64,000 nucleotides of DNA, taken from NCBI GenBank assembly GCA_902798585.1, contig CADBXF010000015.1, positions 1-64,000 of the forward strand. Direction: 5' to 3'. Positions 35,342 to 43,976 of the stretch are shown piece after piece; the stretch's first letter is position 1; every line of letters starts with the position of its first letter. Below the pieces are notes generated by a model, which worked only from the letters and a program-made list of their open reading frames with translations, did not search any database and had not been told where the DNA came from. This DNA is from an uncultured Lachnospiraceae bacterium (lineage in GTDB: Bacteria; Bacillota; Clostridia; Lachnospirales; Lachnospiraceae). Both the position numbers and the translations under genes were made by a program.

Positions 35342-36466
35342 GTGAACAAAAGGGATTTGCTGAGCAGTATGTGGGACCGGGTTACGGAGATTCGTGACGG
35401 TATGCAGGAGATTGAGGAGAATATTTACTCGATTTCCGATTGTATCGACTCGAAGAAATTTCTTGCCCCTGAGGCAGCGGAGAGTGTGATGAAGAATCTT
35501 GGAAAAATCGAGGAAGCCAGCGCATTTTGCAAGGACAATTACGAGTCCCTGAGCGGAGAGGAGTTCGCCTTTGACGAGCTCGCGAGCCTGGAGGCCAGCC
35601 TTCGGGAGATTGACATCATCCTGAGCAATCAGGAGGAGGTTGAGACCGCGAAGCGCTTCCTTGCACTGTCCTGTGCGGATGAGATTGCGCGTCCGTATCT
35701 TGTTTCGGAGCAGGATAAAGTCAGCGGAATTTTGAACGGAGAAGATTCCTTCACCGTGGCAAAGGATGCCGACCGCCTTGCCGGATTAAAGCCCTACGCC
35801 CGTTACATGAAGGCTTTCGACGAGCCGCGCATGGTGAATGTGCTCGACTATATTCCCGAGTTGCGGGATGCCTTTGACGATGAGCTTGTAGCAGCTCTTT
35901 TGGATAAGCAGATCAGCGAAGCGGCTGCGGAGACGACGGCGGTGGAGATTCCCGTTGAGGAGACCGCAGAGCCGGCGGCGGAGGTTGTCGTGGAGAGCGC
36001 GGAGGACATCACGGAGCCGGAAGTGCCTTCGGAAGAGACCGACGAGCCGGAGATTTCGGAGCCCGCAATCGACATGCCTTCGGAGGAGACCGATGAGCCG
36101 GAGATTTCGGAGCCTGCAATCGATGTGCCGTCGGATGATATCGACGAGCCGGAGATTTCGGAGCCCGTAATCGATGTACCGTCGGACGACATTGACGAGC
36201 CGGAGATTTCGGAGCCCGCAATCGATGTACCGTCGGATGATATCGACGAGCCCGATTTGAGCGTTCCTTCGGATTCCCCGGAGGAGCCCGACAGCGGCGT
36301 TTCGTTCAATCTCTTCGGGGACGATGAGCCTGTCGCCGAGTCTGCAGAGGAGGCGTGGGAGCCGGAGGTTTCCATCCCGATTGACTCCGCGGAGGAAGAG
36401 GAGCCTGCAGCTGCGCCGGAGGAGAAACCGAAGGAGAGCACCGGATTTTTCGGTCGCTGGTTTTAA
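35342..36466 (+). CDS. Acidic repeat protein with helical N-terminal domain
   Basis: 374 residues starting at GTG 35342, 8 bases after AAGGAGGG. Residues 1-190 are soluble and largely helical (QEIEENIYSISDCIDSKK and following, probably coiled coil). Residues about 190-365 are very acidic and Pro-rich, with four tandem 17-residue units of the type DEPEISEPAIDVPSDDI. The last residues, STGFFGRWF, are aromatic and basic after a long acidic tail, a possible docking or membrane-touching peptide. No signal peptide or membrane helix. I do not know this family; a cytoplasmic scaffold is one possibility. Confidence 0.8.
   Translation: MNKRDLLSSMWDRVTEIRDGMQEIEENIYSISDCIDSKKFLAPEAAESVMKNLGKIEEASAFCKDNYESLSGEEFAFDELASLEASLREIDIILSNQEEVETAKRFLALSCADEIARPYLVSEQDKVSGILNGEDSFTVAKDADRLAGLKPYARYMKAFDEPRMVNVLDYIPELRDAFDDELVAALLDKQISEAAAETTAVEIPVEETAEPAAEVVVESAEDITEPEVPSEETDEPEISEPAIDMPSEETDEPEISEPAIDVPSDDIDEPEISEPVIDVPSDDIDEPEISEPAIDVPSDDIDEPDLSVPSDSPEEPDSGVSFNLFGDDEPVAESAEEAWEPEVSIPIDSAEEEEPAAAPEEKPKESTGFFGRWF
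36041..36274 (+). repeat. 51-base tandem repeats in the acidic protein gene
   Basis: Units begin at 36041, 36092, 36143 and 36194, with a degenerate fifth at 36245. The DNA copies are highly similar, suggesting recent duplication and likely copy-number variation between strains. Confidence 0.9.
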
Positions 36467-36478
36467 TTGATATCGCAT

Positions 36479-36511
36479 GCGCGGGGGTGAGAGGTCGCCT
36501 CCGCGCTTTTT
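36479..36511 (+). terminator. Terminator after the acidic repeat protein gene
   Basis: GCGCGGGGG pairs with CCTCCGCGC (one G-T pair) and is followed by TTTTT. Confidence 0.82.
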
Positions 36512-36548
36512 GTTCGCCGGAACGGCATCGATTTCACACACATTTAAC

Positions 36549-36576
36549 TTTACAAGGGAGCGTTTTGTGGTAAAAT
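36549..36576 (+). promoter_or_regulatory. Promoter of the cation antiporter gene
   Basis: TTTACA (36549-36554), 16 bases, TAAAAT (36571-36576), 56 bases before the start. Confidence 0.65.
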
Positions 36577-36632
36577 AGTCAAGGTGATTTACACCGGAAA
36601 GGATTCCGGAAAGTAACACCGGGAGGATAGCA

Positions 36633-37730
36633 ATGGTTTCATTTTTGTTTCAAATCAGTGACTGGATTTCCAATCCGACGATTCTTAAGATTGTGACGAA
36701 TCCGTATCTTTTGTTTGCCGTCGGTCTTGTTTTGTTGATTAAGGGCGGCGACTGGTTCGTCGACGGAGCTTCGGGAATTGCTCAGAAGTTTCATGTTCCC
36801 GAGATTCTGATCGGCGCGACGGTCGTGTCCATCGGTACGACGCTGCCGGAAGTGATGGTTTCCGCCGGTGCGGCTTTTCGCGGAAACAGCGGTATCGCTT
36901 ACGGAAATGCGCTCGGTTCCATCATTTGCAACACGGCGCTGATTGCGGCGCTCACAATCGCAATCCGTCCTTCGAAGGCACAGCGCAAGCCGCTTCTTCT
37001 CCCCGTGACATTTTTCTTTCTCGCCGCCGCGGTCTATGTGGCAGTCGCTTATGTCACAAAGGATTTCTCCCGTGTTGTAGGCATTTTGCTTCTTTGCATG
37101 TTCGTTGTCTACATGGTACTCACGGTTCGCCAGGCGCTTAAAGGAGCGCGGAAGGCTTCCGCGGATTCCGGAGCTAAGCGCAATGCGGAGGAGTTCTCCT
37201 CGGAGATTTCCGGGCAGGAGGCCGCTGAGGAGGCGGTACAGTCCCGGTCCGCAGTGCTGCTGCTTGTGCTTCTTGCGGTCGGAGCCGCTCTGATTGCCGT
37301 AGGCGCGGATCTTCTGGTGGACAATGCGGAAATCATCGCTTCGAATTTCGGCGTTCCGGATTCCGTGATTGCGCTGACCATTGTGGCGCTCGGAACCTCG
37401 CTTCCGGAGCTTGTGACGGCCGTGACATCGCTTGTAAAGGGACACAGCTCCCTTTCGCTCGGCAACATCATCGGCGCAAATCTCTTCAACCTTGTCCTGG
37501 TGAGCGGTACGGCGATTACCATCCGCCCGTTCGGCGTTCCCTGCGAGAGGACGCTCGCGGGAATCAACACCTCGCTTCTTGTGGACATTCCCGTGGCGTT
37601 TTTCGTCATGCTGATTCTGACGATACCTACGCTGCGCCGTGAGAAGCTGTCGCGGTGGCAGGGTATCGTGCTGCTCGCAACCTACGCAGCGTTTGTCACA
37701 TTCCAGGTGATTTCCGCCGTATGCCTGTAA
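36633..37730 (+). CDS. CaCA-family Na+(K+)/Ca2+ antiporter
   Basis: 365 residues with about ten helices and the two inverted alpha-repeats of the family: SIGTTLPEVMVSA with GNALGSIICNT in the first half and ALGTSLPELVTAV with GNIIGANLFN in the second. The acidic residue in each TLPE/SLPE motif binds the cation. The halves are joined by a charged loop (about 170-205). It probably exports calcium in exchange for sodium or protons. GGGAGG precedes the ATG. Own promoter and terminator. Confidence 0.94.
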   Translation: MVSFLFQISDWISNPTILKIVTNPYLLFAVGLVLLIKGGDWFVDGASGIAQKFHVPEILIGATVVSIGTTLPEVMVSAGAAFRGNSGIAYGNALGSIICNTALIAALTIAIRPSKAQRKPLLLPVTFFFLAAAVYVAVAYVTKDFSRVVGILLLCMFVVYMVLTVRQALKGARKASADSGAKRNAEEFSSEISGQEAAEEAVQSRSAVLLLVLLAVGAALIAVGADLLVDNAEIIASNFGVPDSVIALTIVALGTSLPELVTAVTSLVKGHSSLSLGNIIGANLFNLVLVSGTAITIRPFGVPCERTLAGINTSLLVDIPVAFFVMLILTIPTLRREKLSRWQGIVLLATYAAFVTFQVISAVCL

Positions 37731-37751
37731 AACCGGCCCGGAACATAATCC

Positions 37752-37783
37752 GCCGTGCGGTCCCCGCGACCGCACGGTTTTTT
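37752..37783 (+). terminator. Terminator after the antiporter gene
   Basis: A perfect CCGTGCGGTC / GACCGCACGG stem with a 5-base loop is followed by seven T. Confidence 0.92.
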
Positions 37784-37851
37784 TGTTTTTACGGGGAGTG
37801 TGAAAAACTCGTGAATTATGCAATATATCTATGCATTTGCGGAAAATGTGC

Positions 37852-37880
37852 TTTTCTTTTTGCGGGATTTGCGGTATACT
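37852..37880 (+). promoter_or_regulatory. Possible promoter of the asp23-to-argR operon
   Basis: TATACT (37875-37880) with a weak -35 (TTTTCT, 37852-37857) 17 bases upstream; it is the only candidate between the terminator and asp23. Confidence 0.45.
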
Positions 37881-37944
37881 GATACCGGTTGTACTATGCC
37901 CTCGCGTCGGTCGGGGCGACATCATTTTTCTCGGAGGTTTTACT

Positions 37945-38337
37945 ATGAGCAGCAAGGATACAAAGACGCCTGTATACGAGGCGGAGATTGAGATAGAAGG
38001 CACGGAGGGACAGGCGGTTGTCTCCGACGATGTCATTGCCACGGTGGTCGGTCTGGCCGCAGCCGAGGTTGAGGGAGTCGCGCATCTCCCCGGCAACATG
38101 ACGAAGGAGCTGATCGGCAAAAACGGAATCAAGAACAATTCCAAGGGCGTTCGCATCAGCCTGAACGAGGGGCGCGTCGCGACGGAGTTATCGGTTTGCG
38201 TACAGTACGGTTACAGCGTTCCCAAGGTTGCCAAGAATGTGCAGGAGAGAGTGCGCTCCGCAGTGGAGAGCATGTTGGGATTTGCGTCCGACAAGGTGAC
38301 GCTGCATGTTGTCGGCGTGGATTTGGATCGTAAATGA
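37945..38337 (+). CDS. Asp23/Gls24 family protein
   Basis: 130 residues starting MSSKDTKTPVYEAEIEIEG; the family core is VVSDDVIATVVGLAAAEVEGVAHL, RISLNEGRVATELSVCVQYG and VQERVRSAVESMLG. Members are alkaline-shock or envelope-stress proteins of uncertain activity; the YqhY branch is encoded next to nusB, as here, and has been linked genetically to fatty-acid synthesis. The start follows GGAGG. It leads a closely spaced run of housekeeping genes. Confidence 0.93.
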   Translation: MSSKDTKTPVYEAEIEIEGTEGQAVVSDDVIATVVGLAAAEVEGVAHLPGNMTKELIGKNGIKNNSKGVRISLNEGRVATELSVCVQYGYSVPKVAKNVQERVRSAVESMLGFASDKVTLHVVGVDLDRK

Positions 38338-38351
38338 TCACCGGAGGGACT

Positions 38352-38837
38352 ATGGCACAAGAGACGGAGAAGCCGGCAGCGGAGATGATTCCGGAGCCGG
38401 TGATTCATACGAAAATTTCGGCGCGTGAGCTGCGAAGACATGTGTTTGTTCTTATGTTCCTCACGGGCTTTCATGAAAAGGCGGAACGCGAGGAATACGC
38501 GAGACGCTATCTGGAGGACCTCCCGTATACGCCGGAGGTTGCGGAGCGAATCTATGAGAGATATGTCGCGGTTGCGGCGAAGATCGGACAGATCGACCCG
38601 ATGATCGGCAAATCCTCCCGCGGATGGAACCTGCGACGCATCGGCAAGGTGGAGCTGAACCTGCTTCGCGTCGCCGTTTACGAGATGTATTTCGACCCGG
38701 AGATTCCGATGGAGGTTGCCATCAACGAGGCGGTGGAGCTCGGGCGCCGGTACGGCGTGGAGAATTCCCCTGCGTTCATCAACGGAATTCTCGCGGAGAT
38801 CGCGAAAAATTATCCGGTTTCGGAGAGTTTGTCGTAA
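38352..38837 (+). CDS. nusB: Transcription antitermination factor NusB
   Basis: 161 residues, all helical. It has the NusB pattern: SARELRRHVFVLMFLTGFHE at the start, RRIGKVELNLLRVAVYEM in the middle, and MEVAINEAVELGRRYGVENSPAFINGIL at the end. NusB with NusE (S10) binds boxA RNA to keep RNA polymerase going through rRNA operons. ATG 38352 follows GGAGGG; the gap from asp23 is 14 bases. Confidence 0.96.
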   Translation: MAQETEKPAAEMIPEPVIHTKISARELRRHVFVLMFLTGFHEKAEREEYARRYLEDLPYTPEVAERIYERYVAVAAKIGQIDPMIGKSSRGWNLRRIGKVELNLLRVAVYEMYFDPEIPMEVAINEAVELGRRYGVENSPAFINGILAEIAKNYPVSESLS

Positions 38838-38861
38838 GAGACCGGCGGGAAAGAGGAGCAC

Positions 38862-40151
38862 ATGGAACAGACATACCGGGTTTCCCAGGTGAATGCGTAT
38901 GTCCGAAACCTCTTGGAGGGCGACCGTCTGCTTTCGCATATCACGGTGGAGGGCGAGGTCTCCAACTGCAAATATCATCCGTCCGGCCATGTCTATTTTT
39001 CGCTGAAGGAGGCGGATGCACAGCTTCCCTGCGTGATGTTTTCCTCGGCACGGGCGCGGGGGCTTTCGTTTGCAATGCGCGACGGCATGCAGGTGACAGC
39101 GACGGGGCGCGTCTCGCTGTACGACCGCGACGGGCGCTGTCAATTGTATGTGACGCTGATTCGTCCCGCAGGACAGGGACTTCTGTATGAGGAGCTCGAG
39201 CGGCGCAAGCGAGCGCTGTACGAGGAAGGGCTCTTCGATGCGGCACACAAGAAGGCGCTCCCCGAGTATCCGCGAAGAATCGGTATCGTGACGGCGGAAA
39301 AGGGCGCTGCGCTGCAGGATATTCTGCAGATTCTGCGCCGCCGGAACCCGTACATTCAGCCGGTGCTTTCCCCCTGTCAGGTGCAGGGAGAAGGAGCGGC
39401 GGAATCTGTCTGCAGGGCGCTTCGACGGGTTGCGCGGGCGAATGTGGATGTGATTATCGTGGGCCGCGGAGGCGGTTCCATCGAGGATTTGTGGGCATTT
39501 AACGAGGAGTGCGTTGCCCGCGCCGTCTATGCGTGTGAAATCCCCGTGATTTCCGCGGTAGGGCACGAGATTAATACGACATTGATTGATTTTGTTGCGG
39601 ATGTTGTGGCGCCGACGCCCTCCGCCGCTGCGGAGCTGGTTTCCGGCACGAGCGAGGAGCTGGAGGCGCGGCTGATTGACCTGCATGCGGGGCTCTACCG
39701 GAGCATGGCGGCTGCGGTGGAGAAGGCGCGCGCGGAGGTCGATGCGCTCGGCGTCAGACTTCGCTATGTGAGCCCCGGAAACCGCCTTGCGCGGGACCGT
39801 GAGGCTTTGGCTGCGGCCGGGGAACGGATGGTCTGGCTTGTGCGAAGGGCGCTGACCGACGAGAGGACGGCGCTTGATTTGCACGGGGAACGGCTCCGTC
39901 GGGGCATGCGCGAGCGCGTGCGGCAGGCGCGCGCCGACCTCGGAGTTTTGGCGGCGAGGCTGGACGGCGTGTCTCCGGTAAAGACACTCAGCAAGGGATA
40001 TGCATATGTGACGACCGAATCCGGACCGGTCAGCGGAGTTTCTTCGCTGAAGCCGGGCTGCGAGATTCGGGGATATGTTTCGGACGGCGGTTTCACGGCG
40101 CTTGTGAAAACCGTTCGGAAAAATGAGGTGACGGACGATGGCAGGGACTAA
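38862..40151 (+). CDS. xseA: Exodeoxyribonuclease VII large subunit
   Basis: 429 residues. An N-terminal OB-fold (VSQVNAYVRNLLEGD, VEGEVSNCKYHPSGHVYFSL) is followed by the catalytic region with VGRGGGSIEDLWAFNEE and ISAVGHEINTTLIDFVAD, then a long coiled-coil arm and a C-terminal Ser-Lys-Gly-Tyr-Ala (SKGYAYVTTESG) element. With XseB it degrades single-stranded DNA from both ends. It overlaps xseB by 14 bases, showing translational coupling. Confidence 0.97.
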   Translation: MEQTYRVSQVNAYVRNLLEGDRLLSHITVEGEVSNCKYHPSGHVYFSLKEADAQLPCVMFSSARARGLSFAMRDGMQVTATGRVSLYDRDGRCQLYVTLIRPAGQGLLYEELERRKRALYEEGLFDAAHKKALPEYPRRIGIVTAEKGAALQDILQILRRRNPYIQPVLSPCQVQGEGAAESVCRALRRVARANVDVIIVGRGGGSIEDLWAFNEECVARAVYACEIPVISAVGHEINTTLIDFVADVVAPTPSAAAELVSGTSEELEARLIDLHAGLYRSMAAAVEKARAEVDALGVRLRYVSPGNRLARDREALAAAGERMVWLVRRALTDERTALDLHGERLRRGMRERVRQARADLGVLAARLDGVSPVKTLSKGYAYVTTESGPVSGVSSLKPGCEIRGYVSDGGFTALVKTVRKNEVTDDGRD

Positions 40152-40383
40152 GAAGAGTACGGCTGCGAAGACGAAAGCGGCAGAGGCGGAGGAGATGACT
40201 CTTTCGCAGGGGATGCAGGAGCTTTCCGAGATTATCCGGCAGATGGAGGAGGGCGGCCGCCCTCTGGAGGAGACATTTGCCTTGTATAAGCAGGGACTGA
40301 CGAGACTGCGCAAATGCAATGCGCAGATCGATCGTGTGGAGAAGGAACTCGAGATTCTGGAAGAAGGCGGGGAGAGCGAATGA
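40138..40383 (+). CDS. xseB: Exodeoxyribonuclease VII small subunit
   Basis: 81 residues: a Lys-rich N-terminus and the helical hairpin MQELSEIIRQMEEGGRPLEE, FALYKQGLTRLRKCN. Several copies wrap the XseA coiled coil. It overlaps both neighbours: 14 bases with xseA and 4 bases (ATGA) with ispA. Confidence 0.95.
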   Translation: MAGTKKSTAAKTKAAEAEEMTLSQGMQELSEIIRQMEEGGRPLEETFALYKQGLTRLRKCNAQIDRVEKELEILEEGGESE

Positions 40384-41291
40384 GCGGAAATATCGGCGCC
40401 GAACAGGCGGCGCTTGCGGCGGAAATCACGGAGCGAATCCGGAGGTTTGTTCCGTCGACGGACGATTATCAGAAGTTGTTGACAGAGGCGATGGAATACA
40501 GTGTGTTTAACGGCGGCAAGCGCATCCGGCCGATGCTTTTGCTGCTCACATTCCGGGCTCTCGGCGGGTCCGGGGCGGAGGAGACTCCGCTTGTCGATCC
40601 GTTCCTTGCGGCGATTGAAATGATTCATTGCTACTCGCTTGTGCATGACGATCTGCCGGCGATGGACAATGACAATTACCGCCGCGGCAAGCTTACGACA
40701 CATGCAAAATACGGCCACGCCATGGGAATTCTCGCGGGCGACGGCCTTCTGAATGCGGCTTTTGAGGCGGCGTTGTCCGCCGAGGAGCCGGATTGCAGCG
40801 GACGGCGAACAGTCAAGGCGCTTCGCATACTTGCAGCGAAGGCGGGAGCCTACGGGATGGTCGGCGGACAGGCGGTCGACGTCGAGATGACGGGGAAGCC
40901 GATGAGCGAGGGCGAGCTGGCGTTTGTGTATCGCCTTAAGACCGGCGCTCTGCTGGAGGCCGCGATGCAGGTCGGCGCCGTTTTGGCGGGCGCGTCCGAC
41001 GAGGTTGTTGCGAAGGTCGGCGAGATTGCATCGCGCGTCGGAATGGCATTTCAGATTCAGGACGATATTCTCGATATTGCAAGCACCACGGAGGAGCTCG
41101 GCAAGCCCGTGGGAAGCGATGAGAAAAATCATAAGACAACCTATGTGACGATTCACGGGATGCGCGCTTCGAGAGAGGCGGAGGAGAGGCTTTCGACCGA
41201 GGCGCTTGCAATCCTTGCGGGTCTGCCCTGCGGCGCTGCGGGGGAGCCTTTGGCACGGCTGATCAGCTCGCTCGTCGGAAGAACGGTTTGA
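40380..41291 (+). CDS. ispA: Polyprenyl diphosphate synthase (farnesyl / geranylgeranyl type)
   Basis: 303 residues. The first Asp-rich motif is HDDLPAMDNDNYRRG and the second is DDILDI; GGKRIRPML and GGQAVDVEM match conserved positions. It condenses isopentenyl diphosphate with an allylic diphosphate to give C15 (perhaps C20) prenyl diphosphate for undecaprenol and quinone-like lipids. Start at the ATGA overlap with xseB. Directly followed by dxs, which supplies the same pathway. Confidence 0.96.
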   Translation: MSGNIGAEQAALAAEITERIRRFVPSTDDYQKLLTEAMEYSVFNGGKRIRPMLLLLTFRALGGSGAEETPLVDPFLAAIEMIHCYSLVHDDLPAMDNDNYRRGKLTTHAKYGHAMGILAGDGLLNAAFEAALSAEEPDCSGRRTVKALRILAAKAGAYGMVGGQAVDVEMTGKPMSEGELAFVYRLKTGALLEAAMQVGAVLAGASDEVVAKVGEIASRVGMAFQIQDDILDIASTTEELGKPVGSDEKNHKTTYVTIHGMRASREAEERLSTEALAILAGLPCGAAGEPLARLISSLVGRTV

Positions 41292-41307
41292 GAAGGGGAT
41301 TCGCGCG

Positions 41308-43164
41308 ATGACGGAAGTTTTATCGAAAATCAATGCGCCGAACGATGTGAAGGCCGTTCCGGAGGACAGACTGCCCCGCCTTGCGGCGGAGATTCGCAAG
41401 GAGATTCTGACGACGGTCAGCCGCAACGGCGGTCACCTTGCCTCCAATCTGGGCGCGGTGGAGCTTACGATTGCACTGCATCGTTTTTTGACATTTCCCG
41501 AGGATAAGTTGGTTTGGGATGTCGGGCATCAATGCTATGCCCACAAGCTTCTGACCGGCCGCCGGGAACAGTTTGCGACGCTCCGCAGGAAGGACGGACT
41601 GAGCGGTTTTCCGAAGGTTTCGGAGAGCGTTTGCGACAGCTTCGATACCGGACACAGTTCCACATCGCTCTCGGTCGCTGCGGGACTCGCGAAGGCGCGG
41701 GATCTGCAGGGCGGCAGCGAGAAGATTGTCGCGGTGATCGGCGACGGTTCGCTCTCCGGCGGTATGGCGTACGAGGCGCTTAACAACATCGGGCGGTTTC
41801 ACACGAATGTAATTGTGATTCTGAACGACAATGAGATGTCCATCTCCCGGAATGTCGGCGGGCTTGCCAATTATCTCGGGCACCTTCGGATGTCTCAGCG
41901 CTATCTGAATCTAAAGGACAATGTGGAGCGGAAACTCGCCAAGACCAACATCGGCGAGGTGCTCGCAAAGGGAATCCGCAAGACCAAGGATTCCATTCGA
42001 CAGATTATGATTCCCGGGGACTTCTTCGAGGAACTCGGGCTGACTTATTTCGGGCCGGTGGACGGCCACAGCATCGCGGACATCACGATGGCTCTGCAGG
42101 CCGCGTCGAAGGTTCGCGGCGGTGTTTTGATTCATGTCACGACGAAGAAGGGCAAGGGCTATTCCTTCGCGGAGGAATCGCCGAGCAGATTCCACGGGAT
42201 TGCGCCGTTCCGGCTGGTGACCGGCCAGGTGCGCCGTCCTTCGGAGGAATCGTCCTACACCGAAGTGTTCGGGCAGACCTGCGTCGAGCTCGGCGATGAG
42301 AGGGAAAATGTCGTTTTTGTGACGGCGGCGATGGCCGGAGGAACGGGTCTCTCGGAAGTCTCCCGCAAGTATCCCGGCAGATTTTTCGATGTGGGAATCG
42401 CCGAGGAGCACGCAGTGACCTTTGCCGCGGGAATGGCTGCAGGCGGAATGGTGCCGGTTGTGGCGATCTATTCGACATTTCTGCAGCGGGCTTACGATCA
42501 ATTGCTGGAGGATGTATGTCTGAACCGCCAGCATGTGATATTGGCGATCGACCGCGCCGGGCTGGTGGCCGACGACGGGGAGACGCATCAGGGAGTCTAC
42601 GATATCGGATTTCTGTCGCAGATGCCCGGAATGACCGTGATGGCTCCGGCTAACGGAGTTGAGCTGTCGCAGATGCTGCGGGCTGCGGTCGATTGGGACG
42701 GACCGGCGGCAATCCGGTATCCCAAGGGCACGCAGGACTGCTCTTTGATGACCTGTGCTCCGATACGGCTCGGGCGCTGCTCGGAACTGACAAGAGGTTC
42801 CCGCGTCGCCGTAAGCTTCCTCGGACCGTATGAGAGCACGGCCCGGAAGGTAGCGGAAGCGCTTGCGGCGGACGGAATTACGCCGACGATTGCAAATGCG
42901 CGCTTTGCGGTGCCGTTCGATGCGGAGTGGATTCGAGGTCTGGCGGAAAATCATGAGCTTCTGGTGACGATTGAGGAAGGGTGTGCGTCCGGCGGATACG
43001 GGGAGGCGGTTGCCTCATGGTGTCAGCGGGAAGGCATTCCGCTTCGCGTCCTCGTGATTGCAGCGCCGAAGGAATTTTTCGCGCATGCGTCGCGGGATGA
43101 GCTTCTGGAATATTGCGGCCTGACGGCGGAGGCAATTGTAAAACGGATTCGGGGGCTTTTGTGA
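41308..43164 (+). CDS. dxs: 1-deoxy-D-xylulose-5-phosphate synthase
   Basis: 618 residues, normal length. Thiamine diphosphate enzyme motifs: DVGHQCYAHKLLTGR, GHSSTSLSVAAGLA, GDGSLSGGMAYEALNN; transketolase middle domain FDVGIAEEHAVTFAAGMA and DRAGLVADDGETHQG; C-terminal domain TIEEGCASGGYGEAV. It joins pyruvate and glyceraldehyde 3-phosphate in the first step of the MEP isoprenoid pathway. Its stop codon overlaps the GTG start of tlyA. Confidence 0.98.
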   Translation: MTEVLSKINAPNDVKAVPEDRLPRLAAEIRKEILTTVSRNGGHLASNLGAVELTIALHRFLTFPEDKLVWDVGHQCYAHKLLTGRREQFATLRRKDGLSGFPKVSESVCDSFDTGHSSTSLSVAAGLAKARDLQGGSEKIVAVIGDGSLSGGMAYEALNNIGRFHTNVIVILNDNEMSISRNVGGLANYLGHLRMSQRYLNLKDNVERKLAKTNIGEVLAKGIRKTKDSIRQIMIPGDFFEELGLTYFGPVDGHSIADITMALQAASKVRGGVLIHVTTKKGKGYSFAEESPSRFHGIAPFRLVTGQVRRPSEESSYTEVFGQTCVELGDERENVVFVTAAMAGGTGLSEVSRKYPGRFFDVGIAEEHAVTFAAGMAAGGMVPVVAIYSTFLQRAYDQLLEDVCLNRQHVILAIDRAGLVADDGETHQGVYDIGFLSQMPGMTVMAPANGVELSQMLRAAVDWDGPAAIRYPKGTQDCSLMTCAPIRLGRCSELTRGSRVAVSFLGPYESTARKVAEALAADGITPTIANARFAVPFDAEWIRGLAENHELLVTIEEGCASGGYGEAVASWCQREGIPLRVLVIAAPKEFFAHASRDELLEYCGLTAEAIVKRIRGLL

Positions 43165-43976
43165 AAACTCGATTGGATGTTTGCATGGTGAACCGGGCGC
43201 TGACGGCATCCCGAGAGAAGGCGAGGGCGAGAATCCTCGCGGGGGAAGTCGAGGTGAACGGCGTTACGGTGACAAAGCCGGGGACGATGATCGACGACTC
43301 GGCGGAGATTGTGCTGCACGGCGAGGGCAATCTTTTCGTGGGAAGGGGCGGCCTGAAGCTTGAGAAGCTGCTCGCGGAGCACAAGCCGTCGCTTGCGGGG
43401 CTCACCTGCCTCGATGTCGGCGCTTCCACGGGAGGCTTTACCGATGCGATGCTTTCGCGCGGGGCATCGAAGGTATACGCCGTGGATGTGGGCACCGGAC
43501 AGCTGGCGGAATCGCTTCGACGGGACCCGCGGGTCGTCTCGATGGAGAAGACCGACATACGCACGGTGACGCGGGAAATGCTCGGCGGCTGTGTGGATTT
43601 TGCGGGGATTGATGTCTCGTTTATCTCGCTTACGAAGATTCTCGGTCCGGTTGCGGCGCTGCTTGCGCCGGGGGCGGAGGTCGGGTGTCTGATTAAACCG
43701 CAGTTTGAAGCGGGAAGAGAGCATGTCGGCAAGCACGGAATCGTGAAGAGCGCCGATGTGCATACGGAGGTTCTTACACGGGTTGCGGCCTGTGCCGGCG
43801 CCGTCGGACTGGCGGTGCGGGAACTGACCTGGTCGCCGGTTCGCGGCGGCAGCGGAAACATCGAATATCTGATGTTTGCAGCGTATACACCGGAGGAGGC
43901 GCTCCCGGAAACTTCGTTCAGGGAGCAGGCGGAAAGGACGGTAAATGAAGCATTTCGGTATTATTGCCAACCGTGA
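43161..43976 (+). CDS. tlyA: TlyA-family rRNA 2'-O-methyltransferase / hemolysin-like
   Basis: 271 residues, starting at GTG 43161 (VKTRLDVCMVNRALTASREK) in a GTGA overlap with dxs. An S4 RNA-binding domain (1-60) is followed by an FtsJ-like methyltransferase: CLDVGASTGGFTDAML (SAM site), AVDVGTGQLAE, IDVSFISLTKIL. Known TlyA proteins methylate C1409 of 16S and C1920 of 23S rRNA and set capreomycin sensitivity. The 'hemolysin' name is historical. It overlaps nadK by 32 bases. Confidence 0.95.
   Translation: MKTRLDVCMVNRALTASREKARARILAGEVEVNGVTVTKPGTMIDDSAEIVLHGEGNLFVGRGGLKLEKLLAEHKPSLAGLTCLDVGASTGGFTDAMLSRGASKVYAVDVGTGQLAESLRRDPRVVSMEKTDIRTVTREMLGGCVDFAGIDVSFISLTKILGPVAALLAPGAEVGCLIKPQFEAGREHVGKHGIVKSADVHTEVLTRVAACAGAVGLAVRELTWSPVRGGSGNIEYLMFAAYTPEEALPETSFREQAERTVNEAFRYYCQP

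Noticed and set aside
36041..36274. CRISPR array
   Set aside because: 51-base direct tandem copies without spacers, in frame inside a gene.
38211..41426. Open frame of 1071 codons antisense to nusB-xseA-xseB-ispA
   Set aside because: It spans four recognised genes on the other strand and has Arg/His/Leu-rich low-complexity translation, typical of a shadow in GC-rich DNA.
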